Positions 18,214 through 26,858 are shown, numbered from the stretch's first letter. The stretch is DNA of 64,000 bases from Streptomyces humi (GCF_001005085.2 NZ_LBMU02000040.1:1-64000), one strand, 5' to 3'. Made by a program: numbers and translations. Notes: generated by a model from the sequence alone, not told the origin.

Positions 18214-18531
18214 TCAGGCCTCGGGCGGAGAGAAGACGACCAGGACCCGCAGATCCTCGCTGATGTGGTGGAACTTGTGGGCCACCCCGGCCGGTACGTA
18301 CACGACGCTGCCCCGCGCGACCTGGGTGGTCTCCAGGCCGACGGTGATGGAGGCGCGTCCGCTGACGACGAAGTAGACCTCGTCCTGGTTGTGCGGCTGC
18401 TGTGGGTCCCGCTCACCCGCGTCCAGGGCGTAGAGGCCGACCGACATGTTCCGCTCACGCAGGAACTGCAAATAGGCACCGTCGTTGGCGGCGCGCTCCG
18501 CCTCCAGTTCGTCCAGCCGGAATGCCTTCAT
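18214..18531 (-). CDS. cupin-domain protein
   Basis: A 105-residue single-domain cupin. HNQDEVYFVVSG (about residues 47-58), with His47 and Glu51, forms cupin motif 1, and GVAHKFHHISEDLRV supplies motif 2. The metal-binding beta-barrel is therefore complete. Small stand-alone cupins include isomerases, dioxygenases and ligand sensors; nothing narrows this one down. The start ATG at 18531 faces the divergent holin-like gene across 57 bp. Confidence 0.85.
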   Translation of the reverse strand: MKAFRLDELEAERAANDGAYLQFLRERNMSVGLYALDAGERDPQQPHNQDEVYFVVSGRASITVGLETTQVARGSVVYVPAGVAHKFHHISEDLRVLVVFSPPEA

Positions 18532-18588
18532 CGCCGTTGTCGCCCTCGTCTCTACTTGCTTTCGATCTCGTCTGTCACGATCAGACAC

Positions 18589-18966
18589 ATGAAGAATTTC
18601 GTAGTCAAGACGATCGCCAACGCGGGCGCCCTGGCGGTCGCCGTGTGGCTGCTCGACAAGATCACGCTGACCGGCGACAGCACCACCAAGAAGGTCTGGA
18701 CGCTGATCCTGGTCGCCCTGGTCTTCGGCCTGGTGAACTTCGTGGTCAAGCCGATCGTGCAGGTCCTGACCTTCCCGTTGTTCATCCTCACGCTCGGCCT
18801 GATCACGCTGGTGGTCAACGCGCTGATGCTGCTGCTGACGTCGTGGGTCTGCGACAAGCTCGACCTGAGCTTCCACGTGGAGGGGTTCTGGACGGCCGTG
18901 CTGGGCGGCCTGATCATCTCGATCGTGTCCTGGGCCCTGAACATGATCCTTCCCGACTCGGACTGA
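18589..18966 (+). CDS. phage holin 4_2-family four-helix membrane protein
   Basis: A 125-residue membrane protein with four hydrophobic helices. The pattern VFGLVNFVVKPIVQVLTFPL then LGLITLVVNALMLLL is diagnostic of the family named phage_holin_4_2. Despite the name these proteins are chromosomal and widespread, and lytic activity is not established. There is no obvious ribosome-binding site before the ATG, which suggests a leaderless or weakly translated message. It ends 7 bp before ptpA, so the two are probably co-transcribed. Confidence 0.85.
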   Translation: MKNFVVKTIANAGALAVAVWLLDKITLTGDSTTKKVWTLILVALVFGLVNFVVKPIVQVLTFPLFILTLGLITLVVNALMLLLTSWVCDKLDLSFHVEGFWTAVLGGLIISIVSWALNMILPDSD

Positions 18967-18973
18967 GCGTCCG

Positions 18974-19465
18974 ATGACCTACCGCGTCTGCTTCGTCTGC
19001 ACCGGCAACATCTGCCGTTCCCCGATGGCCGAAGCCGTCTTCCGTGCCCGCGCCGCCGAGGCCGGGCTCGACGACCGGGTGGCGGCCGACAGCGCCGGTA
19101 CCGGCGGCTGGCACGAGGGCGACGGGGCCGACCCCCGTACCGTCCGCGTCCTCGAGGAGCACGGTTACGACAGCGCCCACACCGCTCGCCAGTTCCAGGC
19201 GTCCTGGTTCGCCCGCCTCGACCTGGTGATCGCGCTCGACTCCGGCCACCTCAAGGCCCTGCGCCGCCTGGCCCCCACCGAGGAGGACGCGCACAAGATC
19301 CGGCTGCTGCGCTCCTACGACCCGGCGGCGGGCGACGACCTCGACGTACCGGATCCGTACTACGGCGGTCTGGACGGCTTCGAGGAGTGTCTTGAGATGG
19401 TGGAGAGGGCGAGCGAGGGGCTGCTCGCCGCCGTACGCGACGAAGTGGAGGGAACGGCCCTATGA
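18974..19465 (+). CDS. ptpA: low-molecular-weight protein tyrosine phosphatase PtpA
   Basis: A 163-residue cytosolic phosphatase. The P-loop CTGNICRS (residues 9-16) carries nucleophile Cys9 and Arg15. The general-acid aspartate lies in VPDPYYGG near residue 126. Sequence and context match S. coelicolor PtpA, which has been reported to affect secondary metabolism when overexpressed. It follows the holin-like gene by 7 bp. Its stop overlaps the next gene's start by 4 bp (ATGA), so translation of the two is coupled. Confidence 0.95.
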   Translation: MTYRVCFVCTGNICRSPMAEAVFRARAAEAGLDDRVAADSAGTGGWHEGDGADPRTVRVLEEHGYDSAHTARQFQASWFARLDLVIALDSGHLKALRRLAPTEEDAHKIRLLRSYDPAAGDDLDVPDPYYGGLDGFEECLEMVERASEGLLAAVRDEVEGTAL

Positions 19466-20610
19466 GCGACTCGGGCTTCGACGCCGGTTCCGTGCAGGGC
19501 GAGGGCACACGCGCGGTGCGCGCGGGACTGCCCGAGCCGGTCAAGAACGAGCCGACCCTGCCCGGGCCGGTGTTCGCCGCGCACTTCCATCTGCCGGGCG
19601 AGGTGAGCGGCCCGTACGCCTACGGGCGGGACGAGAACCCGACCTGGACGCATCTGGAGCGGGCCGTAGGGGAGCTGGAGGCGCCCGGCGAGGACGTCGA
19701 GACGCTGGTGTTCGCCTCCGGCGTGGCGGCGATCTCGGCGGTGCTCTTCTCCCAGCTGCGCGCCGGGGACGCGGTCGTCCTGCCCTCCGACGGTTACCAG
19801 GTGCTGCCCCTGATCCGCGCCCAGCTGGAGGCGTACGGCATCGAGGTGCGCACCGCCCCGACCGCCGGCGACGCCCAGCTCGACGTCCTGGACGGGGCGA
19901 GGCTGCTCCTGATCGAGTCCCCCTGCAACCCGGGGCTCGACGTGTGCGACATCCGCCGGCTCGCGGGGGCGGCGCACGCGCGTGGTGCCCTCGTCGCCGT
20001 CGACAACACCCTCGCCACCCCGCTCGGCCAGCGGCCGCTGGCGCTGGGCGCCGACTTCTCCGTCGCGAGCGGCACCAAGCAGCTCACCGGGCACGGGGAT
20101 GTCCTGCTGGGGTACGTCGTCGGGCGGGACGCGGAGGCCATGGCAGCCGTACGCCGCTGGCGCAAGATCATCGGTGCGATCGCCGGTCCGATGGAGGCCT
20201 GGCTGGCGCACCGCTCCCTCGCCACCCTCCAGTTGCGGGTGGACCGGCAGAACGCGACCGCCCTGCTGCTCGCCGAGGCGCTGCGCGGGCGGCCGGAGGT
20301 GACCGGGCTGCGCCATCCGGGGCTGACCGACGATCCCGCGCACAAGATCGCCTCGCAGCAGATGCGCCGCTACGGCTCGGTGATCTCGTTCACGCTGCCC
20401 TCGCGCGCGCGTGCCGAGCGGTTCCTTCAATCCCTGCGGCTGGTCGACGACGCGACGAGCTTCGGCGGGGTGCGCTCCACGGCCGAGCGGCGCCGGCGCT
20501 GGGGCGGGGACGACGTGCCGGAGGGCTTCATCCGGCTGTCGGTGGGGGCCGAGGATCCCGAGGACCTGGTGGCCGATGTGCTGCGCGCACTCGAGGAGTC
20601 GGCCCGGTGA
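19462..20610 (+). CDS. PLP-dependent cystathionine gamma-lyase/synthase family enzyme
   Basis: A 382-residue Cys/Met-metabolism PLP enzyme. The AYGRDENPTWTHLE entry motif, SPCNPGLDVCDI and the PLP lysine in SGTKQLTGHGD (near residue 206) place it in the cystathionine gamma-lyase/gamma-synthase/methionine gamma-lyase group. The usual family context would be reverse transsulfuration, which makes cysteine from cystathionine. The active-site details do not settle lyase versus synthase. Its ATG overlaps the ptpA stop. A hairpin follows at 20654. Confidence 0.88.
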   Translation: MSDSGFDAGSVQGEGTRAVRAGLPEPVKNEPTLPGPVFAAHFHLPGEVSGPYAYGRDENPTWTHLERAVGELEAPGEDVETLVFASGVAAISAVLFSQLRAGDAVVLPSDGYQVLPLIRAQLEAYGIEVRTAPTAGDAQLDVLDGARLLLIESPCNPGLDVCDIRRLAGAAHARGALVAVDNTLATPLGQRPLALGADFSVASGTKQLTGHGDVLLGYVVGRDAEAMAAVRRWRKIIGAIAGPMEAWLAHRSLATLQLRVDRQNATALLLAEALRGRPEVTGLRHPGLTDDPAHKIASQQMRRYGSVISFTLPSRARAERFLQSLRLVDDATSFGGVRSTAERRRRWGGDDVPEGFIRLSVGAEDPEDLVADVLRALEESAR

Positions 20611-20653
20611 CCGGATCACGGACACCGGCACGGGTCCGGCTACGCATGACGGA

Positions 20654-20686
20654 CGGTCCGAGCCTCCCCCCTCGTGGCTCGGACCG
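20654..20686 (+). terminator. terminator hairpin after ptpA operon
   Basis: An 11-bp perfect stem (CGGTCCGAGCC / GGCTCGGACCG) with an 11-nt loop, 44 bp past the cystathionine gamma-lyase-type stop codon. There is no U-tract, as is usual in Streptomyces. Confidence 0.6.
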
Positions 20687-20840
20687 CCCCGGTTCTCGCG
20701 CGCCAAGAACCGCGCGACCAAGGCTAGTTGACTCTGCGTCAGTGTCCAATCACTGTAACGGCAGAGACCTATCGACTTATTTATAGTTGTGGACCTGTCC
20801 AGAGCCGGTGGACGAGGCGGGGCGAACGGGAGGGCGTGCG

Positions 20841-21746
20841 ATGGATCTGGCCTTGCTGCGCACCTTCGTGACCGTGCACCGGGCCGGCTCCTTCACCCGC
20901 GCCGCCGCCCTGCTCGGCCTCTCGCAGCCGGCCGTGACCTCCCAGATCCGGACCCTGGAACGGCAGCTGGGCCGCCCGCTCTTCCTGCGCCAGGCCCGTG
21001 GTGTGACGCCCACGACGATCGGTGACGAACTCGCCCACAAGGCCGCTCCGCACCTCGACGCCCTCGTGGAGATCACGGAACGCGGCCTCGAAGACGACCT
21101 CTCGGTACGCACCCTGCATCTGGCCGGCCCGCCCGAGTTCACCGCCGAACGCGCTCTGCCCGCTCTCACGGAGCTCGCCGGCGAGGACGGCCAGGGCTTC
21201 GCGCTGCGCGCCTCCTTCGGAAACGCCGAGGAGACCCTGGAGGGGCTGTCCGCCGGACACCACGACCTGGCCATCAGTACGGTCCGGCCACGCGGCGCGC
21301 TGCTCACCGCCACCGCGCTCTGCGACGAGGAGCATGTGCTGGTCGCCGCTCCGCGCTGGGCCGAGGAGATCGGCACCGGGACGGTGGGCGACAAAGGGGC
21401 GCCCGCCCTGGAGTACCTGCCCGTGGTCGAGGTCCATGAGTCGCTGCCCTTCGTCTCCCGCTACTGGGGCTCCGTCTTCGACGCCCGGCCGGTCGCCTCC
21501 GGCACGGTCGTCGTGCCGGATCTGCGCGCGGTCCTCGCGTGCACGATCGCGGGCGCCGGACTCGCCGTACTGCCCCGCTATCTGTGCGCGGCCGCCCTGG
21601 AACGCGGTGCGGTGACGGCCCTGCACGATCCCGCGGTGCCTCCGCTGCGGACGTACTTCCTGGTGGTGCGCACCGGCACGCTCGCCATGCCCCATGTGGC
21701 GCGGGCACACGAATGGCTCCAGCACGCGGCGGTGGGCTGGGCCTGA
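20841..21746 (+). CDS. LysR-family transcriptional regulator
   Basis: A 301-residue regulator. The N-terminal winged helix (LLRTFVTVHRAGSFTRAAALLGLSQPAVTSQI, about residues 4-35) is canonical for LysR. The type 2 periplasmic-binding-like effector domain occupies about residues 90-301. The ATG at 20841 is preceded by GGGAGG. The 230-bp upstream region is locally A/T-rich (TTATTTATAG near 20775), a reasonable place for its promoter and autoregulatory sites. LysR genes usually sit divergent from their target, but here the neighbours are co-directional, so the target is not evident. Confidence 0.88.
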   Translation: MDLALLRTFVTVHRAGSFTRAAALLGLSQPAVTSQIRTLERQLGRPLFLRQARGVTPTTIGDELAHKAAPHLDALVEITERGLEDDLSVRTLHLAGPPEFTAERALPALTELAGEDGQGFALRASFGNAEETLEGLSAGHHDLAISTVRPRGALLTATALCDEEHVLVAAPRWAEEIGTGTVGDKGAPALEYLPVVEVHESLPFVSRYWGSVFDARPVASGTVVVPDLRAVLACTIAGAGLAVLPRYLCAAALERGAVTALHDPAVPPLRTYFLVVRTGTLAMPHVARAHEWLQHAAVGWA

Positions 21747-21794
21747 GCGGTTTTCCCGGGTTCACGGGTACGGCGACCCGATGACGCTCCACGA

Positions 21795-21810
21795 TGTTTC
21801 ACGTGGAACC
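21795..21810. other. degenerate parS-like site (14/16) upstream of Nudix gene
   Basis: TGTTTCACGTGGAACC has a perfect left half and two changes in the right half. It lies 21 bp before the Nudix start codon, in the gap after the LysR gene. Confidence 0.55.
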
Positions 21811-21830
21811 AGCTGGGCCACATTTCTCCC

Positions 21831-22313
21831 ATGACCGTCCGACCCGTGGTCAAGCGCACCGCTCGTGCCGTTCTCCTCGACGGCGATGACCTGATTCTGA
21901 TCAAGCGCACCAAGCCCGGTGTCGATCCCTACTGGGTCACTCCCGGTGGCGGGGTCGAACCGGAGGACAGCACCGTCGTCGACGCCCTGCACCGCGAGGT
22001 GGACGAGGAGCTCGGCGCCAAGATCACTGACGTCGTCCCGTGCTTCGTGGACACCGTGGAACACATAGGCGACAGCGGCAGCGCGACCGGTGTGAAGGTG
22101 CAGCACTTCTTCGTCTGCCGGCTGGAGTCCATGGACCCCGCGCTGCGGCACGGCCCCGAGATCGAGGAGCCCGCGGGCGAGTACGAGATCGTCCGGGTCC
22201 CCTTCACCCGGGTCGGGATCGCCTCCGTGCACCTCGTACCGCTGTCACTGCGGCACTACCTGGACGGCAACATCGAGGGTGTCCGGGCCATGCACGCCCC
22301 CGACCTGGGGTGA
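21831..22313 (+). CDS. Nudix hydrolase
   Basis: A 160-residue Nudix protein that would hydrolyse a nucleoside diphosphate linked to another group. The Nudix helix GVEPEDSTVVDALHREVDEE ends with REVDEELG intact (residues 55-62), which holds the metal-binding glutamates. However, the upstream Glu of the box is Ser47, a small departure from GX5EX7REUXEEXGU. Substrate unknown. It sits alone after LysR, convergent with the globin-reductase gene only 4 bp away, and a parS-like site lies in its leader. Confidence 0.85.
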   Translation: MTVRPVVKRTARAVLLDGDDLILIKRTKPGVDPYWVTPGGGVEPEDSTVVDALHREVDEELGAKITDVVPCFVDTVEHIGDSGSATGVKVQHFFVCRLESMDPALRHGPEIEEPAGEYEIVRVPFTRVGIASVHLVPLSLRHYLDGNIEGVRAMHAPDLG

Positions 22314-22317
22314 CGGC

Positions 22318-23613
22318 TCAGTGGACAACCAGTTCCTCGACCGAGTCGTGCCGTATCCGGTGGGCGGGGACGCCGGCCTCCCGGAGGGCGTGGACACCGT
22401 TGCGGATCATGCCGGGCGGGCCCGAGACATAGGCGTCGTACCCGTGCCACGGGCCGTGCCCGCGTAGGGCGTCGGGCAGTTGGACGCGCGCCTGCTGGTC
22501 GACGACCGCGTGCACCGCGAGCCAGGGGTGGCTCTGCTGGAGCCTGAGCAGGGTGTCGATGTCGTACAGGTCCTGGTCGGTCCGGGCGCCGTAGAACACC
22601 TCGACCGGGCGGTGGGAGCCGCGTTCGGCGACGTCCTCGACCAGCGCCCTGATGGGTGCGATGCCGGTACCGCCACCCAGGCAGAGGAGTCCGTGGTCCT
22701 TCGTGTGGTCGACGGTCATCGAGCCGGCGGGCGGCCCGAGGCGGACCACGTCACCGGGGCGGGCGCGGTGCACCAGGGCGTTGGAGACCCAGCCCGCCGG
22801 GACGGCCTTCACATGGAACGTGAGCAGGCCGTCCGGGCGGGGCGCGGAGGCGAAGGAGTAGTGCCGCCAGACCCGCGGCCACCAGGGAGTCTCCATGCCT
22901 GCGTACTGTCCGGCGAGGAAGGGGTACGGCTGGTCCGGGCGGAGCGTGAGCACCGCGACGTCCGCGGTCCTGAGCTCGTGTGTGACGACCTGTGCGTGCC
23001 ACCAGGCCGGTGCCCGCAGCTCGTCCGTGGCCGCGGCGTCGATCATCATCTGGGACATCGTCGTGTACGTCCGTACCCAGGCCGCCTCCGTGTCGGAGTC
23101 CCAGGCGGCCGATGCGTACCTGCTCAGCGCGCCGATGAGGCACTCGCCGACGGCCGGGTAGTGCTCGGCGCGGGTGCCGTACTTGCGATGCCCGCGGCCC
23201 AGGTTCCGGAGGTACTCGGCCAGGACGGGCGGGTTGTCGATGTGCTCGGCGGCCGTGAGCAGCGCCTTCAGCAGCCGGTCCCGCTGAGTGTCCATGGCGG
23301 CCGGAAAGAGCGAACGCAACTCGGGATGGCGGACGAAGAGCAGCGCGTAGAAGTACGAGGTGACCTTGTCCGCGATCGGGCGTATCTCCGCCATGGTGGC
23401 GCGCACGCGGACCGCGTCCGGAGAGGCGTCGTACCGCGGCGGTGCGCCGCGCTGCGGCGGGACGTGGTGTCCGGGTGCCTCCCGCATGTCATCCGGCGCC
23501 ACGACCGGCGGCCCGGCGGAGGGTTCGCCCGGAGGGCTGCCGTGGGGCGGTGTGAACCAGCCGCCTCCGCCTGCCCCGTCGTCGCCCGTCGACGTGGTGG
23601 TCGGAGCGTCCAT
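22318..23613 (-). CDS. globin-oxidoreductase fusion (flavohaemoprotein-like)
   Basis: A 431-residue fusion. Residues about 1-65 are a Gly/Pro-rich, probably disordered leader. A globin domain follows (about 70-205), with VTSYFYALLF in helix B and the likely proximal His in LGRGHRKYG. It leads into a reductase domain with FAD-binding WRHYSFASAPRPDG and NAD-binding LCLGGGTGIAPI. This arrangement is that of flavohaemoglobins, which oxidise nitric oxide to nitrate. Streptomyces have several such proteins. The ATG at 23613 has GCGAGG before it; the ATG at 23634 has no ribosome-binding site. Confidence 0.88.
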   Translation of the reverse strand: MDAPTTTSTGDDGAGGGGWFTPPHGSPPGEPSAGPPVVAPDDMREAPGHHVPPQRGAPPRYDASPDAVRVRATMAEIRPIADKVTSYFYALLFVRHPELRSLFPAAMDTQRDRLLKALLTAAEHIDNPPVLAEYLRNLGRGHRKYGTRAEHYPAVGECLIGALSRYASAAWDSDTEAAWVRTYTTMSQMMIDAAATDELRAPAWWHAQVVTHELRTADVAVLTLRPDQPYPFLAGQYAGMETPWWPRVWRHYSFASAPRPDGLLTFHVKAVPAGWVSNALVHRARPGDVVRLGPPAGSMTVDHTKDHGLLCLGGGTGIAPIRALVEDVAERGSHRPVEVFYGARTDQDLYDIDTLLRLQQSHPWLAVHAVVDQQARVQLPDALRGHGPWHGYDAYVSGPPGMIRNGVHALREAGVPAHRIRHDSVEELVVH

Positions 23614-24173
23614 GGTGTGCCTCGCCTCGAACATCTTGCGGTCGGTCTGCGCACCTCACTCGGAAGGTGCTTGCGTTCCCCCGTCGACGGCCGGCGGCCG
23701 GCCCCTCCTGGTCAGGCCCGAGGCCGACAGGGCCCCATTGAACCCGCGATCCGCGCGTCTACGGACAAGTAAGGCGAGAGTGTGACATGAGCCGCATTTG
23801 ATCCCGGTGGAACACCTGATCGCCACCACGGACCGGACTCGACACTACCGGCCACCGCCCGGCGCACAAGTACCCCTGGCATCCCCCGCCAATCGCGCAA
23901 CGGGCGTACCACGGCTTTCCTCAACTTCCTTTCTGCGCAGGCCGATTCATAGGCATCCCACAGATCCCGGCCCGTACAGGAGTACGTCGCGAGACCGGTC
24001 CGCACAGTAGTCCGCCGTGTTCCTGATCTCGGCCCAGACGTTCCGGACGTTTCACGTGAAACAACCGGTAGCTGTCCGGGGACTGTGCTCGGGGCTACGG
24101 CGTGACCAAAAGCGCGTGCGTCTCCCTTGAAACAGGTGGACGCGGGGGGTGCCGGTCGGCAAGCCTGACCTGC
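23614..24173. other. divergent intergenic region containing a parS
   Basis: About 560 bp between the divergent globin-fusion and acetyltransferase genes. It contains one parS at 24048-24063. Short open frames in it have non-Streptomyces codon phase and no ribosome-binding sites, so I treat it as promoter and parS space. Confidence 0.5.
24048..24063. other. parS site (15/16)
   Basis: CGTTTCACGTGAAACA has a single mismatch at the first base. It lies in the divergent promoter region between the globin fusion and the tandem acetyltransferase. Confidence 0.88.
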
Positions 24174-25040
24174 GTGCCAACTCCTTCCGTCACCGCTCTG
24201 CCCATTCGCCGACTGACGCCACGGGATCTCACCGCCTGCGCGGACCTGTCCGAGGATCGGGGGTGGCCGCGCGAGGAACACAAGTGGCGTCTCCTGCTGA
24301 CGGCCGGGCAGGGATACGGCGTCGACGACCCCGGTGGCGGCCTGGTCGCCGCCTGCGTCGTCACCGAGTACGGCCCGGGAGAGCGCCCGGACCTGGGGGC
24401 GATCGGCATGGTCCTGGTCGCCGAACGGCATGCTCGTCAGGGCATCGGGCGCCGCCTGATGCGGCACGTCCTCTCGGTGATGGGGACGACACCCCTGACC
24501 CTGTACGCGACCCCGTACGGCCGTCCGCTCTACGAGGAGCTGGGGTTCAAGACCACGGGACGCTCGGAGATGCTGGCCGGACGCTTCACTCCCGGCGGAC
24601 CGGACCCCCGGGTGGCGACCCGGGCGGCCACGGCCGAGGATCTGAGCGCCGTCCTCCGGCTGGACGCGGAGGTGTTCGGCACCGACCGCACCCCGCTCGT
24701 CACACGGCTGCCCGCGTTCTCGGATCAGCTGCGCGTGGCCGTGGACGGCGGCCGGATCGTGGGCTACGCGGCCGCCTGGCCGAACATGGACACCCATGTC
24801 GTCGGACCCCTGATCGCGCGTGACACGGAGACGGCGAAGTCCCTCATCACCTCGCTCGCCGCGCACAGCGACCGGCGGCTGCGAACCGATGTCGACGTGC
24901 GGCACGAAGAGCTGCTGGCGTGGGCGAAGGAGCGCGGGCTGGCCTCCGTCGCCATGAACGCCGTCATGACGTACGGCATCACGGAGCTGCCGGGCGACTG
25001 GACACGGCGGTTCGCGCCGCTGACGGTGGCGGCCGGCTGA
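24174..25040 (+). CDS. tandem GNAT acetyltransferase
   Basis: A 288-residue protein with two GNAT-like halves. The first has the acetyl-CoA loop RHARQGIGRRLMRHVL (near residue 85), an R-x-x-G-x-G/A type motif, and YEELGFKTTG. The second (about 150-288) is more divergent and lacks a clear Q/RxxGxG/A loop, so only the N-terminal half may be catalytic. Substrate unknown. The start is uncertain: the GTG at 24174 begins a sensible N-terminus, but ribosome-binding signals are weak and the frame stays open to 24102. Confidence 0.75.
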   Translation: MPTPSVTALPIRRLTPRDLTACADLSEDRGWPREEHKWRLLLTAGQGYGVDDPGGGLVAACVVTEYGPGERPDLGAIGMVLVAERHARQGIGRRLMRHVLSVMGTTPLTLYATPYGRPLYEELGFKTTGRSEMLAGRFTPGGPDPRVATRAATAEDLSAVLRLDAEVFGTDRTPLVTRLPAFSDQLRVAVDGGRIVGYAAAWPNMDTHVVGPLIARDTETAKSLITSLAAHSDRRLRTDVDVRHEELLAWAKERGLASVAMNAVMTYGITELPGDWTRRFAPLTVAAG

Positions 25041-25057
25041 GCGCTTCCCCGAACAGC

Positions 25058-25087
25058 GAACGCCGGCTCCCCGGGGAGCCGGCGTTC
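25058..25087. terminator. bidirectional terminator palindrome
   Basis: A perfect 30-bp inverted repeat (GAACGCCGGCTCCCC and its complement) between the convergent acetyltransferase and HbpS-like genes. Confidence 0.85.
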
Positions 25088-25125
25088 TGTGCTGAGCGGT
25101 GCTGCCGTCCGGCCGGTGCGTGCCG

Positions 25126-25545
25126 TCAGGCCAGTGCCTTCACGGCGGTGGTGGCGAAGCCGTGGTCCTGGTCGGGAGCACCGCCGCCGACGCCGATCGC
25201 GCCGACCAGCCTGCCGTCGCGCTGGACCGGGACACCGCCCGCGATGAAGAGCAGCGGCCGGTCGAGTGCCGTCGGCAGGGTGTGGAAGAGGCCGCCGGGC
25301 TGAACGGCGTCGACGAGGTCGGCGGTCGCGGTGTTCAGCTGAAGCGCGGTGTACGCCTTGCGGGTGCTGGTCTCGCCGGAGATCAGTACCGCGCGGTCGT
25401 CCCGCCGGAAGGCCAGCAGATGCCCTCCGGCGTCCAGGACGGTGACGCTGACGGTGACACCGGCGGCCTCGGCGGCACGCCGGGCCTCGGCGATCAGCAG
25501 CTCGGCGTCCTCGATGGTGAGCGGGGTGACGGTGGTGGTGCTCAT
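25126..25545 (-). CDS. GlcG/HbpS-family protein
   Basis: A 139-residue GlcG/HbpS-like (DUF336) protein. TVLDAGGHLLAFRRDD, the mid-segment TSTRKAYTALQL and the C-terminal GGVPVQRDGRLVGAIGVGG are the family's conserved blocks. HbpS of S. reticuli is a secreted haem-binding accessory of a redox-sensing two-component system. This copy has no signal peptide and no sensor kinase beside it, so a cytosolic haem- or cofactor-binding role is only a guess. It lies downstream of the MFS gene on the same strand, 104 bp away, and may be co-transcribed with it. Confidence 0.82.
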   Translation of the reverse strand: MSTTTVTPLTIEDAELLIAEARRAAEAAGVTVSVTVLDAGGHLLAFRRDDRAVLISGETSTRKAYTALQLNTATADLVDAVQPGGLFHTLPTALDRPLLFIAGGVPVQRDGRLVGAIGVGGGAPDQDHGFATTAVKALA

Positions 25546-25599
25546 GAGGTGGTTCTCCTAGGGGTGTCGCTGAGGTGGCACGGAGTGAGTCGCGTGCGG

Positions 25600-25653
25600 T
25601 GCCGGACCGGGACTCAGTGGCGGACCGGGAGTCAGTGCCGGACCGGGAGTCAG
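25600..25653. repeat. 18-bp tandem repeat, three copies, at the MFS stop codon
   Basis: Three near-identical units (TGCCGGACCGGGACTCAG, then TGGCGGACCGGGAGTCAG, then TGCCGGACCGGGAGTCAG). The array runs from the intergenic region into the stop codon of the MFS gene. Confidence 0.8.
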
Positions 25654-26858
25654 TGGTGGGCCGGCTCGTGCTGCCGGACGGGTGCGCCGTCGGCGGTCAC
25701 GGCGGCCGGGGAGGTCCCGCGGCGCTCCAGCGCGGCCGACAGGAAGGCGAGGACGAGGGCGGCCGCGGCGAGGGCGGCGCCGACCCAGTTCGGGGAGGTG
25801 TAGCCGTAGCCGGCGGCGATGACGATGCCGCCGAGCCAGGCGGAGAGTGCGTTGCCGAGGTTGAAGGCGCCGATGTTCACGGCCGAGGCCAGGGTGGGGG
25901 CACCGTGTGCCTGGTCGAGGACGCGCTTCTGGAGCGGCGGCACGGTGGCGAAGCCGAGGGCACCGATCAGGGCCACGGTCACGGCGGCCGCGATCTTGTT
26001 GTGCGCGGTGAGCGTGAAGAGGGCGAGGACGACGGCGAGGGCGCCCAGGGACACGTACAGCATGGGCATCAGGGCGCGGTCGGCGAACCTGCCGCCCACG
26101 AGGTTGCCACCGACCATGCCGAGGCCGAAGAGGACCAGCAGCCAGGTGACGGATCCGTCCGCGAAGCCGGCGACACGGGTCATCATCGGGGCGATGTAGG
26201 TGATGGCCGCGAAGACACCGCCGAAACCGAGCACGGTCATCGCCATGGCGAGCAGAACCTGGGCGTTCTTGAAGGCGGCCAGTTCGTGCCGCAGGTGCAC
26301 GCCCGCCGACTTGGGCAGTTCGGGAACCAGCTTGGCGATTCCGGTCAGACCGACGACACCGAGAGCGGCGACGACCGCGAACGTGACGCGCCAGCCGACG
26401 TGCTGACCCACGAGGGTGCCGAGGGGGACGCCGATCACGTTGGCCACGGTCAGGCCGGTGAACATCATCGCGATGGCACCCGCCTTCTTGCTCGGGGCGA
26501 CCAGTTCGGCAGCCACCACCGAGCCGATGCCGAAGAACGCGCCGTGGGCGAGGGAGGCGACCACGCGGCCGATCAGCATGACGGCGAAGACGGGGGCCAC
26601 GGCGGACAGCAGGTTGCCGGCGATGAACAGGCCCATCAGCAGCATCAGCATCCGCTTGCGCGGGACCTTGGTGCCGAGGACGGTCATCAGCGGGGCGCCG
26701 ATCACCACACCGAGGGCATAGCCGGTCACCAGGAGCCCGGCGGTGGGGATGGAGACCCCGAAGTCGCCCGCGACCTCAGGCAGCAGGCCCATGATCACGA
26801 ACTCGGTCGTTCCGATTCCGAAGGCCCCGATCGCGAGGGCCAGAAGCGCGAGAGGCAT
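25650..26858 (-). CDS. MFS drug/arabinose-type efflux transporter
   Basis: A 402-residue, 12-helix major facilitator. The N-terminal FGIGTTEFVIMGLLPEVA and ALGVVIGAPLMTVLGTKVPRKR (motif A loop) match the AraJ/Bcr-like DHA1 proton-driven exporters. The substrate is probably a drug or sugar-like small molecule. The ATG at 26858 is used; the frame is open to 27086, but that would overlap the divergent MarR gene. The MarR gene starts 142 bp away on the other strand, suggesting that MarR represses this pump. Confidence 0.88.
   Translation of the reverse strand: MPLALLALAIGAFGIGTTEFVIMGLLPEVAGDFGVSIPTAGLLVTGYALGVVIGAPLMTVLGTKVPRKRMLMLLMGLFIAGNLLSAVAPVFAVMLIGRVVASLAHGAFFGIGSVVAAELVAPSKKAGAIAMMFTGLTVANVIGVPLGTLVGQHVGWRVTFAVVAALGVVGLTGIAKLVPELPKSAGVHLRHELAAFKNAQVLLAMAMTVLGFGGVFAAITYIAPMMTRVAGFADGSVTWLLVLFGLGMVGGNLVGGRFADRALMPMLYVSLGALAVVLALFTLTAHNKIAAAVTVALIGALGFATVPPLQKRVLDQAHGAPTLASAVNIGAFNLGNALSAWLGGIVIAAGYGYTSPNWVGAALAAAALVLAFLSAALERRGTSPAAVTADGAPVRQHEPAHH

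Noticed and set aside
18870..18883. CTTCCACGTGGAGG as another parS
   Set aside because: Shares only the inner CCACGTGG core with parS, has too many mismatches and lies in a conserved coding stretch of the holin-like gene.
18589..18966. Prophage remnant suggested by the holin family name
   Set aside because: The family is chromosomal and widespread, neighbours are core genes, and no other phage gene is present.
23798..24010. 70-residue open frame near the parS at 24048
   Set aside because: Low-complexity, no ribosome-binding site and no recognisable features; treated as intergenic.
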